This document shows positions 36,050 to 49,330 of a stretch of 64,000 nt of DNA, in pieces. The notes beneath the pieces were generated by a model. The model saw only the letters and a list, made by a program, of their open reading frames with translations, did no database searches and was not told where the DNA came from. Location: assembly GCF_019578655.1 (NCBI RefSeq), contig NC_063262.1, forward strand, positions 8,253,582-8,317,581, read 5' to 3'. Each line of letters opens with the position of its first letter. Position 1 is the stretch's first letter. Source of the DNA: Ricinus communis. Its lineage: Eukaryota > Streptophyta > Magnoliopsida > Malpighiales > Euphorbiaceae. The position numbers and the translations under genes were made by a program.

Positions 36050-38010
36050 GAATACAGATATCGAGGAAAAAAAACTAAAAACTCTATGATGAGAGTTACT
36101 GCTTTCTCGAACATTGGGAGGCGAAGGACAGGTGAATCCGAGGCTGGGATCAAAGTTACTCCATATGGAATCAGCTTTTTGAAATCAATTCGGATCAATT
36201 GTCAGAAAAAATTAAGTTTGAGAGTTAAAATGGTAATTTTTATAAAATCATGGACTAAATCGCAAAAATCAGAACTTCTTCTTTAGAGCCAATTGGTTCT
36301 TGACCCGTCGATTTCGTTTTTCTCGAACAATTTTACGTCCAAATACAGTTTCTAGAAGGTTTTCTTAGTGATAACCACTATTTTATCAATAATTATTTTA
36401 AATTTAAATAAATAAATAAGATATTTATCGATATATTCCTAGAATTTATCTCTTTCTTTAGGGTTTCCTCTGAAACCCTACCTCTATAAATAGTAAGAGA
36501 TGTATAGGGTTTCAAGAAGGAGACAAGAATTAATCTTTGATCAAGAGCAATTTTAAGAATAAAGAAACACTTAAAAAGAAAGAAAAAGAAGATAATCAAA
36601 AGAGAACACAAGAAATTGCATTATCAATCATAATCAGAATTCAAAAACTTAAGTCACTAAAGAAAAAAGGATTTTAGAAAACTGGCTACTTAAGAAAGAA
36701 AACTTTTGGAAACTTTAATATTATTTTTTTTAGAAACATGATTAGGGTTTTATCTTTAAAATTAAATTAGGATTTTAGAATATGCATATTAATTGGATTT
36801 TAAATATGATAATAAGAGATCTGATATGTTGTCAACTAGGGTTTTAGATTTACTTAGAAACATGATCATAGGATTAATATTTAGTTTTTATCAATATTAT
36901 TTGGTAATTAAGTCTAAATTAAAATATGATTATTTATTTTAATAACCTAGTGTCAGTTTATGGAATTTTAGGTTTTTTTTAGCAATCTAAGTTTTTTTAG
37001 CTCCTGTACTTTTACTTTGTTAATTATTTTAGCTATTTTGTCTCATTTTAATTTCGTTTAAACATCTATACATTAAAAATTACCTATGAAGTATGGGATT
37101 TAATTGGAAAATGAGGAAGATCGAAGGAAAACTGATTGGAATGCATCCCTGGACTCTAGAGCCAATCGGCTAACTATGCTGGCTCCTATATTCTTTTGCT
37201 TTTTGGCAGTTTTAAATGTATTCTTGGCCCCTGTTCAGTTTTAGACCTTTTTTGTTATGTAATCGTAGTTGTAGGCAGATTGTAATAGCTAGAGTTTCTT
37301 TTTCATGTTAACCCAATACATGATTTCGTGATTGATTAATTAAGACGGGCCACATAGACTTAGGGCTAAAAAAACTGATCCATCATAAATTTGATAGTTT
37401 AATAGGCTAACCCATTTTAATTAGGCCTAAACCTTAAAATTCAATTAGACTAGTGGACTTTAACATGTTTAGTTAGAGTTTGAACTTAATTAGGACTCAG
37501 ATCACAATGAATGGGCCTTCTCATAACAAGTAGTCCAATAGACTTAAAGGTTGAAATTAGAAGAGCATGACATGTAATTGGGTTAGAATAGATGGGCCTT
37601 ATATATAATTTTATCAGTAAATTAGATTGACAATTTAATACGGGCTAGACTTGAATAAAATAGGCTAAACTTATGCGTATTGTGCGTTGTTTCGGCATGC
37701 CTGTATACAAAATGCTTGTATTTATAGGGAATATTTGGTTAAATAATAAATTTAAAGACTAATATACATAAATAAAGAAGTTGGTTTCCGGATCCATCTC
37801 TAGACTCTGTAGCTTAGGCTTCCTTACGGAATCTGAGAAAAGCCACTCATTAGTAAAAGTGTCCCTGTGATTATCCGGGTGGCGACTCTCATCTCTGCGC
37901 TAGTTTCAGTGACTACTCAGCGTATTCCCGATTAAGTTGAAAAGCCTTACAGTGCCGTAATCGCTAAAGACACTTGAGTGTGCGTCCGGAACTGCCGACC
38001 GTATAGTCAA
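36050..38010 (+). mobile_element. Possible LTR and leader remnant of an unclassified LTR retrotransposon
   Basis: A promoter-like block has CCTCTATAAATAG (36482-36494) about 20 bases before GTATAGGGTTTC and a purine-rich leader, as at the U3/R border of plant LTRs. About 1.4 kb downstream, CCGGGTGGCGACTC (from about 37877) resembles the primer-binding site and leader of Tat/Ogre-type elements. The second LTR, gag and target duplication were not found, so boundaries and identity are uncertain. It could also be two unrelated pieces. Confidence 0.3.
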
Positions 38011-39815
38011 GATCAACTTATTTGCTTACCTATGTAGGAGATAGCTAGTTATTTTAATCAAGAGCTAAGATTAAAAAAGATAATTGTACATCAGTACACC
38101 ATGTGCATTGTAGAATCACTGTAATTATACATCCTAAATAACAACATACACAACAATTTGTATTTTGAGTACTTTAAAGGTAATGGAAATACCAAGAATT
38201 AAATTTTTAATGTTCTTATTATAAACTAAATATTGGACTACTAATTATCAATTAAAAGATATGACTCAAGAAGTATCACCTGGAGGGCCACTCAAAACTA
38301 TAAAAAGAATAGACAAAACGCTAGATTTTGAGAGGTAAAACGCAGAATAATATCATTTATATTGTAGGTGTTTTTTTCTTTTTTGAAATGCATACTAACT
38401 TCTTTTTGAAAAATACTTAAACTCTCTTTTTCTTTTTTTTTTTTACAGTTTGTATACGATTTAACTCTATTCTCTTTTTTCTACACCTTTTCTTCATTGT
38501 CTTCTTCTTCTTATTCTGCTCAAAACTATTCTTTTTTAGTTGCTCTTTTTCTTTCTTTCTCTCTCTCTATCTGTGGTAATAGGCTGGTACGTAGGCTACT
38601 TCTTTGTCTTTTTTCACTTCATCTTAAATTTCTCCTAAATATAATAGCTACATATTAATGGTTAGATCTTATTAAGGTGAAAAGGATAAAAATGTTGAGT
38701 TGAAACTAAAAGAATTTGAGATGTTTTAATAACTTAGGGACTATGCAAATAATGTTATAAGGGTCTCGACGTTATTGTGATTTTAAAATAAATGTCAAAT
38801 GAGTAGTAAGGTCAGTATTTTGTAATTAGAGAGATTAAAAGAGAGACGAAATAATAGAAATAACGATATATATGAATACGTTGGAAGAGTACTGGATTCT
38901 TCTTTTTTTGCTTTTTTATAGTTGACTATAGCCTTTCTTTACTATTTATCAAAAAAATAGTGAGTGATGTGAATCTCTTTTTATGGGTGTTTGACAAACT
39001 AATTTTATTTGAATAAATCTTTGTTGCATGTTTTAATTTGGAAGAAATTTGTGAGTTTTTGATTTGTTGATTTGTAATAAAAAATAGATGATTGCAACTA
39101 ATATTTTAAAAATGCACTTAAGTTATTTGATGAATTTTCTGAATGAAATTTTTTGCTCTTAGTGATAGTCTTAATAGTTGTGGTGCTGATGGATTTGATA
39201 TTATACTCGAAATATTATACATATACTATATATACAAATAGATATCAAAATATATGCATAAATACTATTTTGATATGCTAAAACTTTTATATACATTGTG
39301 CTTACATTATTGTTTCTTTTCATTTCTATGATCAGAAATATATAGTGAAGAATGAGAAGGAGGAGAATGAATTTATAGAATGATCAAAGAAAGAGTAAGT
39401 GGATCATTATATAACTAGCAAAGAAATAAGATAGCACGAAGCATTAATTTAAGACTTGTTGGCTGATAATTTAATTTATTTCATTTTTTTTTCTTGTAAT
39501 GGTACTACATATATATGTGCAAATAATGAAATGACCATTTGAGTTAGCCAAGAAATTGGATTAAATGTGATTATGTTATACATTTATATGTTTGATAATA
39601 TACTTATTCTAAAAAATTGGTAAACTTTTAAATAGCGGTCCAACTTATAATTGTGTAGATACCAAATGTACAAAACAGAAAGTAAATAACAATTTCAGAT
39701 ACCATTTATATATTATACGTATACCAAATATATATGAAACATATACCACAATCTGTGAAATATATATAATTTATTGTAACTTTTACTTGTATTTTTTATA
39801 AAGATATAAACATAG

Positions 39816-39849
<34 letters not shown>

Positions 39850-41104
39850 CATATATTAACATAAATTAAATGTATTTCATTATATTGAATGAACATTGAT
39901 ATTATATCTATTACTACTAAAAAAAATTTGAAATGAAAATATGTTAAACAAATTAAAATTTTAATTAAAAGTTACTTCACATATACAATTCTTTTAGAAT
40001 ATCTAACATATACTTAACATATAATTGACATACACATTTTATGCTTAAGATATAAAAGATAAGTGTATTGTGTACTATTTTCTAAGAGTTTACATTTTTA
40101 TTTTTGATATATTTGCAATTTATATGAATTAAAATAGTTGCATATACTAAATATATACCATATATTTATTGAGCGTATATCGTTTGCTGTTCCTTTCTGC
40201 TTTCTTTAGGATAAATATTTTAAGTATACTATAAATATATGCAATAGATACTAAAATAAGTGTAATGCATATCATTTTTTGAGAGTTTACCTTTTTAATT
40301 TTCTATATTTGAAATATATATTTAATGTATTTCATATTTTATCGAATGGGTCCCATTTACTTCTACCTGTTTTTATTATATCATATCGTATGTACAAGAC
40401 ATTTCATAATTTCATTATAGAATAATAAAATAATTATCATAATGACTTTTTTTTAATTTTTAATAATAGTGAGTGTTATTATATATAAATCTTAACTAAA
40501 TCAATCAATTAAAACTTATATTATATCTATTACTATTAAAAAAATAATTATTGAAATTAAAATATTTTAATTAAAAAATTGAAATTTTAATTAATATATA
40601 TCCAAAATATACCTAACATATACTTTTTACTGTACATTTATAAAAAAAACTCTCTTTATAACATTTTTCATATTTCTTTTTAAAATAAAATTGACTTATA
40701 CATAAAATAAATTATATTCTTAATAAATTCAACAATAATATAAATTCAATTTGTAACTTAATATTAATAACTCACAAAATGTTTGAAAAAAATTCTAAAT
40801 TTTATAGCATATACCATTTATATATAAACGTATACCGTTTTCTGCATTTTTACAGATAACATATACTATTTTCCAGATTTTATGGTTACTTACAATTTTT
40901 AGTTGTGATATGCAAAATTCAACTCAAAACTTTTTAAACTACTATTAATATCTTGAAATGATATTGATTTATCAATTATAACTCAATATTAATCAAAACA
41001 ATCGAAGATCTATCTAAAAAAAACTGAGAATGTTATTACTCGATCTATCTTTCAACGAAGAAAAATGAAAATCTTAGATATGATTATTTTCCATTTAATG
41101 ATTG
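38011..41104. other. AT-rich stretch with ATATAC-rich zone and (AT)n
   Basis: No gene is visible. From about 39200 to 40900 the words ATATAC, CATATACC and GTATACC recur many times among A/T runs. A perfect (AT)n run occupies 39818-39849. This could be an old element of unknown type or simply diverged microsatellite DNA. Confidence 0.4.
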
Positions 41105-41109
41105 ACTTT

Positions 41110-42437
41110 TGATAGGTCCAAATTGTATATAGTTATTTAATATATTTTAGAGCTTAATTGATATATTTTCTATATATAATATGGTGGAAGTATGTGTTTT
41201 TACTTCAATTAAACTTAATTGTCTATTTTCAGGTAATATTAGCTAAGAGAGCGAAATATAGAGAAAAATACTAAAAAAGAAGCTTAAATAGGACTATTGT
41301 TGTCAAAGGCCTAAGATTAAGACATGTGAACCTGCTATTTGTTGTGCTAGTTGAATTATACTAGGTCTAAGAAGGGAATTTTAATCATTTTATATAATTA
41401 TTAGGATTTATATTAAGAGTTATTGTGGAGTAATATTCGGTGGATATTGAGACGCCTATAGTCTTATCTATTAAATAGGCTTTTATTGGGTATACTTATC
41501 TTTAAGGAGGCTTATGTTGAGGAGGACTCTACTTTATATATATCTCTATAAATCTAGTTTTAAAGAAAGGATGAGAGGTTTCTCCTATCTGCTCTCTGCT
41601 ACATCTCCACCTGTCTCTATCCATCATTCTTTTATCTACAATTCTCTATAGCTCATCTTTCACAAATACTTAGTTTACTTTTTCATTATTCTTTTAAGAT
41701 GTAAGAAGCTTTTCAAGAAGTGAAGAGTGAGGACCAATCATCTTTCTACTTGAAGAATTCTGGATTTTAAGAGAGCTTTTATTTTATTATTTTTATATTT
41801 TTCTATTTAATACAATGATCATTGTGTTAAATATGTTAGGCTAGTTTTCATAAGTATTTAGTTTAACATTTTTACTTTTGGATGAACCTTATTATTTATT
41901 GATTTAATAAGTGATTTTTTTACCTTCATAATCTTTATTAGTTATAGTTATTATTATTAGTTAACCATCATATTAATTTAACAATAGTACTTGTTATGAA
42001 AAAATATAGGTTGAATGTATTAGAGACACCATCTTTGCTTCAATCTATGTTGGTAGAAGAAACTTCAGCTGCATCATTAGTTTGAGTGGCTAAAGGAAAA
42101 GGTACATCACCATCTCATTCATTAGATCTAGACTTAAGGTAAAACAAGGATTTACTATGTACTTGGCTAGGCTAAATACTATTTTCATCATATAGTTTTA
42201 AATCATAAGCATTTGCATTGCATATTTATTTATTGTTTAGTTACTTTTATTTATAAATATCATATTCTCTCAAAACACTGGTTTAAAGTGTTTAGATTTA
42301 CTTTTATATTTTTGTGTTGATAACTAGTATATATAATTAATGGTCTCATAGTTTCTTGAGAGATCGACCTCGAGGTGAATTTACAGTTTTACTATAGAAA
42401 TAGTTGTGCACTTGCGAGTACTAACTTAGACACATCA
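41110..42437 (+). repeat. 5' LTR of element A (1328 bp)
   Basis: It starts TG and ends CA. It contains CTTTATATATATCTCTATAA (about 41530-41550) as the likely TATA region, followed by the conserved LTR word AAGAAGCTTTTCAAGAAGTG. It is co-linear with the split 3' LTR but visibly diverged, roughly 15 percent by eye over the first 200 bases, so A is old. Confidence 0.88.
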
Positions 42438-42443
42438 AGTTTT

Positions 42444-42461
42444 TAGCATCGTTGTTAGGAA
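42444..42461 (+). other. Decayed primer-binding site of element A
   Basis: Six bases after the LTR, this 18-base site matches TGGCGCCGTTGCCGGGGA, the complement of the plant tRNA-Asp 3' end, at 11 positions. All seven differences are C-to-T or G-to-A transitions. Confidence 0.65.
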
Positions 42462-42609
42462 ATTGTTTTCAAATTTTATTATATTGATTGATTTTTAAAA
42501 TTGTCTTGTGTTTGTTTGTTTGTTTTATGTTTTGTGCTTTGTTTATGTTTTTTTTTTGTTCTTAATTTTTTTTTTATATTTTTAAATTTGTAATTTCCTT
42601 TTGTTTTGT

Positions 42610-43533
42610 ATGCCTAGTAGGAAAAAACTAGAAGAAGAATCAAAAGAAGAAGTTGATATCATGACAAACCCACCAATAGAAATAGGAGTTGAAAGGCAAA
42701 AGACTATGAAAGATTATGTACGACTTTTAATTGGTAACACTACTTCATGCATAGTTCTAGATGATAGATCTAAAAATTATGAATTTAAGAACGTATATTT
42801 TTATATGCTTCCTTCATTTTATGGTATGCCTAGTGAAGATGCATTGACATTTTTTAGAGAATTTTATGCTACAGTTCATATTTTTTCATTATCTGGATTA
42901 AATGAAGATCAATTGAGAATGAGGTGTTTCTCTTATTCACTAGAAGAAAAAGTAAAGGCTTGGTTAATGACCTTGCCTTCAAATTCTTTGAGAACTTAGG
43001 ATGAAATTTATTAAAAGTTTATCAGTAGGTTTTACTCACATCAAAACACCAAAGAATTAAGAGCTGAAATTTCTATTTTTTATCAAAAGGATACTAAATC
43101 CTTTCGTAAAGCATGAGATCGCTTCAAATTAATTTTATTGCAATTCCCACACTATGGATACCTACTCCCAGTAACTAACTAATCATTTTATGATGGGTTA
43201 GCATAACAAAATCAATGCATGGTTGATAATACAACTGGGGGTGCTATGTTAGAAAAGACTACTGATGAGGTTTATGACATCTTTAAAATGTTAAGAGTCA
43301 ATTCTCAACAAAAGAGTGTGAGGATAAAAAGAGCAGGAGTCAATGAAGTAGAAGCTAGTAGTGAGATGGCCATGCAATTGGCTGAATGGTCTAAGCAAGT
43401 TAAGATGCTTGCTTCAACCAAAAATGTACCGAGTAATGAGATTTGTGGTATTTGTAATATTTATGGTCATTGTGCTAATATTTTTCATCTTTTGATAATT
43501 ATTGTAGAAATATATATCACTAAAAAAATTTGA
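42610..43533 (+). pseudogene. gag of element A, broken
   Basis: It starts MPSRKKLEEESKEE, like the gag of element B but lacking about 40 residues of the acidic N-terminal segment. Conserved blocks are MKDYVRLLIGNTTSC, YMLPSFYGMPSEDALTFF, LSGLNEDQLRMRCFSYSLEE and VKAWLMTLPSNSL. The frame stops at TAG 42997-42999 (a Trp codon in B) and resumes after further stops. It reads on to a CGICNIYGHCANI zinc-knuckle-like motif near 43440. It encoded the structural protein of the particle and is non-functional now. Confidence 0.75.
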
Positions 43534-44422
43534 TGGACTCTTACCAACCCAGGTAACATATAAATCACCCTTATTTCAATACATATAATCCATGTTGGAG
43601 GAATTATCCAAATTTTTCTTGGAGATACAATGACCAAAACCGACCATAAATATTAAGAAACTCAAATCAACCTCATTATCAAAACCAATATTCTCAACTC
43701 CAATCATTCATTTGAAGATCAAGAACAAACCTTTCAATCTAATGAGTAAAAGAAGCTAAGTTTGGAAGAAACATTTCAATTATTTATGATGGTTTCTCAT
43801 GATAGGATGAAGAGGAATGAGAAAAAAGACAGATTCCATTGAGGCTTCAACGAATCATTTAGAAGTTCAAATAGGATAAATTGTTAAAGCTTTTTAAGTG
43901 CTCAAGAAAGAGAAACTATCAAGTTGACCTGAACAAGCCAATGTTATAAATGTTATTAACAAATGTGAGGTTGTTGATAATAAAATTGATATGAAAACTA
44001 AAAAAAGATTCTTCTTCTTATGTAGGTACATTTAAAGATGATGGATTAGTAAAAGTAAAAATCAATGAAGAAAGTATGCAAAAGAAAAAAGAGTAGAGCC
44101 TAATCTTAGGCTTGAGAAGAAAGAAAAGGAAGCATTTTCTAGACCTGGATTCCATAAGGCATCTCAGCCTTATAAGCTACCTATTCCTTCTCCTAACCGA
44201 TTCAAGGACAATAAACAATTTATGAAAATATTAAGATGCTCTCTAAAGTCAATACTAATTTACCTTTGTTGGATGTTATAAAGAATAAGCCAACTTATGT
44301 AAAAAATTTTAAAGAGTTGAACACCAACGAAGGCGATATGCGAACAATAAAAAAGTACAAATAGTAAGTATAGTACTTCAACATTAGTTGCCTCGTAAAA
44401 TGAAGGATCATGGTAGCTCACC

Positions 44423-44890
44423 ATTGATATTACAATTGGTGAAAAAATAGTTACAAAAGCCATGTTAGATTTGGGGGTAAGCATCAACTTGATGCCTTAT
44501 TCGATATATGAATAATTTAGCTTGGGAGAGTTGAAGCCCACCATCATGTCTCTACAAATTGCAGATAGATCAATAAAATATCCTAAAAATACTGTAAAAG
44601 ACTTGCTAGTTCAAGTAGGTAAGTTAATAATCCTTGTTGATTTTGTAGTGCCTGATATGGAAAACACATCAGCAAGGGGTAAGGAGTAAACTACACTTTT
44701 TGGTAGATCTTTCATGGCAACTATTAGAACTGTAATTAATATGTATAATGGAAAACTTACCATGATAGTTTTAGGAGAAACTGTTGAATTTAAAGTGTTT
44801 AATTCTTTAACTTTATCTCATAAATTTACTATCAATGAGTATTCATATGTTGATTGTTTAGATTCTCTTGTTTATGACAAAGTATGATAA
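44423..44890 (+). pseudogene. Aspartic protease of element A, broken
   Basis: It reads IDITIGEKIVTKAMLDLGVS, then INLMPYSIY, a stop, then SLGELKPTIMSLQIADRSIK. The catalytic Asp codon is at 44468-44470 in DLGVS (DLGAS type). Further blocks VGKLIILVDFVV and LGETVEFKVFNSLTLS follow. Two or more stops break the frame. Just beyond 44890 the sequence jumps to the last codons of pol (about 44950), marking the deletion of RT to integrase. Confidence 0.7.
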
Positions 44891-45679
44891 TATTCTATTC
44901 TTAATTGATAAGAGCTTTTGTGACATTTTAAATATTCGCATTAAAAATATAAAGCCATACTTGAAATGAATGGCTTATGACCAAGAGGCGGAGTGCATGG
45001 ATGTACAACCACCATGAGTATAATGAGAAATGTCTAGATATAGCCAATAAACTTAGCAATTTTATTTTATTTTTATGCATTTAAGTTATTTTATTTTTAT
45101 TTTTTTAGTGTTTTATATTTACTATGTAGGCATGTGAAGGAAAAGTGAGCATTCCTACATTCTATGATTCTCAAAGAGCAATATTTATCTATGTGGTAAT
45201 ATGTCAATTTTTCTTAATGTTACACTTTCATATTTAATTGATCGTATGTTATTATATTGATATTGTATGCTTAATATGTTTTGAATATTCAGTGATTATT
45301 AAAAAAATATTAAATTGAGAGTTATTTAATTCTAGGTATGTTTCATTTCCTTGTAGGGTTAGGAATTAATTTTTCTTTTAATATGTTTTTCATTAGTTAG
45401 GAATTAGATATTTTTTTTTAATTTTAGTGATTTTCTTAATTTAAAATTTTTATTTTATTCGATTTTTAGTTTAAAATGTCAATTTTTTACTTTTAGTTAT
45501 TTAAGTATTTACAATTTTTAAATTATTTTATTTAAATTTATGTCTTTCATTAATTACTTGTCTTTAGAGTATATAAAAGTTAAATACAAATGTTAAAAAG
45601 AATTAAAAACAAAAATCGCGAGAGCCAAGTTGCGGCAACGTAAAGTCGCACAGGCCCGTAGTAGAATCAATGGCAGCAG

Positions 45680-47412
45680 TGTAATACCCACAAATAAAAA
45701 GATTAAAAATAAAAAATATATAAAAATAAAAGAAAACTTTTTTTCTCTTCTTTCTCTCTTCCTCTCCCCATCCCTCACCTCCGTCACCTCCCTTTCTTTT
45801 TTTCTTTCATCGCCTGCACCTCCTTCCAACTGTCGGAAGCTTCTCCTTTTTCTTCCCTTTCCTTAGCAGCGCCACCTTTTCCTTCCTCCCGGCTCGCTAC
45901 CGACATCAAGCATGGGAAAGAGGAGTTGCCATCGCTGAAACAACCTCTTGTCGCCGTTCTTTCGCTCACCCGACGCTAGAAACGAGCTCCCCGCTGTCGA
46001 AAACTCCCGAGCCGAGCTTACCAGCCGCGTCATCCCTGATGGGTAGCAGTGTGCAGTCTCGCTGGAGTCGAGACTTTCCGGCCTCGATTCATTGGCTTCC
46101 GGCGAGTTTTCGGCAAAAGTAGTTACATTTTCGGACTCCCCGCAACTCAAGCTTCACGTAGGCGGTTGCGGATTCGAAATCCACCATTGGTAGTACCGAC
46201 TTTCAGACCCGGTGTTTTCGAGATGCACATAATTTCGGTATCATTTTGTGTGGACCTTAAAAATTATTTTATAATTTTAAAAAATATTGTTGCTATTAAT
46301 TATCAAATAGAAATAATTTAATTTAATTAGATTTAATTAATTAGGACTTAGATATAAATATTGCAAATTAATTAGTATGATTAATTATTGTTCTTTGTGG
46401 TAGATGTTGTTGTGTTTAATTAGTTTAAATACCAGAAAAGTTTTGTGTGGGTTGGTTGTGAAATAAATATTAATGACGGAGCGTCTGCAATTAATTGTGA
46501 TCTATGGTGTGTTGCGGAGTCGGGAAAAAATAATACAGTTTTGGTGGCCCGATTCCGTTAATTAATTACAAAATATTTAAAGTGTTTCTAGCAGGTTCTA
46601 GACCAATTATACAGGGGTAAACGTCTATATTTTAGAGGAGGTTCTTCTGAACTTTCGGTAGAATTTTTGAGTTTGAATTTCTTAGGCAGTCCTAAATTTC
46701 TTAGGCAGTGTAATCTAGTAGTCTAGGTTTAGAAAAAATGAAAAATATCTTATTAACTGAGTATTATCATGAATAGATCATCCGTCTGTCCAGCTAGCTC
46801 CACCTGAGGCACAGGAGCAGACTGCAGAGCGCAATATAATCAACTGTATCTTTGTCATATCAAATTAAATGCGATGTTAATTGATTAATAATTATTATGA
46901 TTATTATTATCATTATTATGAGTAATCTTATTTGATTGATAATGATTACGAATATTATTAGCATTATTATTAGTAAATTTATTTTCATTATTATCGATAT
47001 TATTATTACAATTATTACTGTTATTTTTGCTATCACATTTATTGTTATTTTATCATTTTTATTATTATTACACATAAATTGCATGTTTACTACACTCAAA
47101 GCTATTAAACTTTAATTCTTAATATGTTATTGAATAATTTATGTTTGCTTATGATTTATACTATTTATAATTATTATTGATGTTATGATTGTAACTTTGG
47201 GATGACGCGGTAGTATAAGATGCCACCTGATGGATTGTATCAAGAATGGGTGTGCATCGGTATTAATCAGAGACAGGTAGTAAATATTATTTTTGAGATT
47301 TGCCCTGGTCGAGTACAACTATCTCGACTGTAGGAATCTGACTGCCGAAGGAAAGGTCCCTGGTCGAGCGTTGTTCTCTAGGCGCCGGCTTTATTGGGAA
47401 GCAAGTGACCAT
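45680..47412 (+). mobile_element. Truncated, diverged LTR related to the two solo LTRs
   Basis: It starts TGTAATACCCACAAAT and shares, in the same order, several blocks of the solo LTRs. These include GTTGCGGAGTCGGGAA (about 46512), AGTGTTTCTAGCAGGTTC, TTTCGGTAGAATTTTTGAG, CCACCTGAGGCACAGGAGCA and CCCTGGTCGAGCGTTGTTCT with GGCGCCGGCTTTATTGGGA near 47360. It breaks off after AGTGACC at 47412. The last roughly 800 bases and the GTCGTGACA end are missing, so no target duplication can be scored. It interrupts element A. Open frames in it are chance frames. Confidence 0.75.
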
Positions 47413-48637
47413 GCACATTATCTTAGAATTTAATTTTTCTAGTTTATGTAGGATAGTTTATTATTTTCAATTCTTTATTTCTTTATTTTTTTATAATTTT
47501 CAATAATGTGTGTTCAAAAGTGTGCTTCTAAGGTTGGATTAATAAAGATTGGAATTCAAGTTCATGGCTTTTTATGCATCGCTAAAATCCAAGGGAGTGT
47601 TCAATCTTTTTCCGACCTTCTTATTCTTTATTTTTATATTTATAATGACATTGAGAACAATATCAAATTTAAGTGTAGGGGTGAAAAATAGAATATTTCT
47701 TCAAATAAATTTTATATGCCATGAGAATTAGCAACTTTGGTTAATTTTTACAAAATTTTAAATTTTTCAACTCAATTTTTTTTATTATTCTATATAAGAG
47801 TCAATGAAAGAATGCTATTATGCCAAGTTTTTTGAACTTTTGAGTTAGTTTTTAACATATATATGTGAGTTCATGAGTTTATTTGCACTTAAATGGTCAA
47901 GTACCCATTCTTTGCATATGGACATGATCAGTAGTTTGGCAAGTTTGGGTTGGATATAATTAGAAGTGTATGATTTAGATTATTATTTCTTTGTTATTAA
48001 ATTGGCTTGCCTTAGTTTTGTGAGATATGATATAGGTAAAAAAAAAAAGAAGAAAAAGAAGCTCTAAGTAATATATTCTACTATGCTAATTGTAGTTGTT
48101 TAGTAACCAGAAATCTTAATGACCAATGTTGATTTTCGCGTAAAAAAGCAATTGAGATTATGTGTATGCAAAGCATCTTGATGTTTTGTTAAGTAACTAG
48201 GTGCATTCATTCTTCATATTTGTATTTATATAAAAAGGCATAACATCTCAAGAAAGAAAGTGATCCCCTAAGTATCAAAGATTAAACTCAAAAGGGGTAA
48301 GGAAAAAGAAAAGAAGGTTTTGCCTTTTGAATAGGATATTGATGATTTAGATTATGGATCAGAGTTATATCCTTTGAAAATGAGTTAGACTATTTTTTGT
48401 GGAATAGGTGTAAAGGATTGGATGCTTGAATCTTTTGATTAACAATAATTGAGTTTACATTTTTAAGAGAATTTTGATCATTTAAGTTGTTCTTGGATTG
48501 ACACGATCTTTGTATTAGTAAGATTTTTTGAGTAATATCTTTAAGTTAAGTATAAATGTTCTTCATTGTTTTCGCAAAGATTAATTCCTAAGTTGCTATT
48601 TACTTGAGGACAAGTAAAAGTTTTAATGTGGAGTATT

Positions 48638-49330
48638 TGATGGTCCAAATTATATATAGTATTTAAGATATTTTAGAATTTTAATGATAATTTTCTATAT
48701 ATCATATGATGGGAATATGTACTTTTACCTTACTTAAGCTTAATTGTCTATTTTCAAGTAATATTAGCCAAGAGAGAAAAATATGGAGAAAAATATTCAA
48801 AAAGATCTTAAATAGGATGGTTGCTGTCAAAGGCCCAAGATTTAGACATGTGGACCTGCTAGCCGAATTATACAAGACCCAAGAGGGGCATTTTATTCGT
48901 TTTGTATAATTATTAGAATTTATTCTAAGAGTTACTGTGGAATAATATTTGATGGAGATAAGGATACCTATAGTCTTATCTATTAGATAGACTTATATTT
49001 GATATATTTTTCTATTAAGGAGTCTTATTTGGATGAGGACTATACTCTATATATATCTCTATAAGCCTAGTTCTAAAGAGAGGAGGAGAGAGGTCTCTCC
49101 TATCTGCTCTCTGATACATCTCTAACTATATTTGTCCACCATTCTTTTATCTACAATTCTCTACAGCTCATTTTCCACAAGCACTTAGTTTAGTTTTTTA
49201 TTGTTTTTTTAATATCTAAGAAGCTTTTCAAGAAATGGAGAGTGAGGACCAATCATCTTCCTACATGAAGAATTCTAGATTTCAAGAGAGCTTTTATTTT
49301 ATTGTTTTTATGTTCATTCTATTTAATACC
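48638..49330 (+). repeat. 3' LTR of element A, first part
   Basis: It follows a purine-rich GTGGAGTATT and begins TGATGGTCC. It is co-linear with 41110-41812 of the 5' LTR and is interrupted after ATACC (49326-49330), the left copy of the duplication made by insertion of element B. Confidence 0.88.

Noticed and set aside
35941..36286. 109-codon plus-strand frame and its antisense partner
   Set aside because: It crosses poly-A/poly-T tracts and the edge of a possible LTR, with no recognisable protein content.
45593..46321. Several open frames on both strands
   Set aside because: They fall in the truncated LTR fragment and its flank. They are composition-driven and have no family features.
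46860..47099. Ile/Met/Asn-rich minus-strand frame
   Set aside because: It is translation of an ATT/ATA trinucleotide-rich tract, a simple-sequence artefact.
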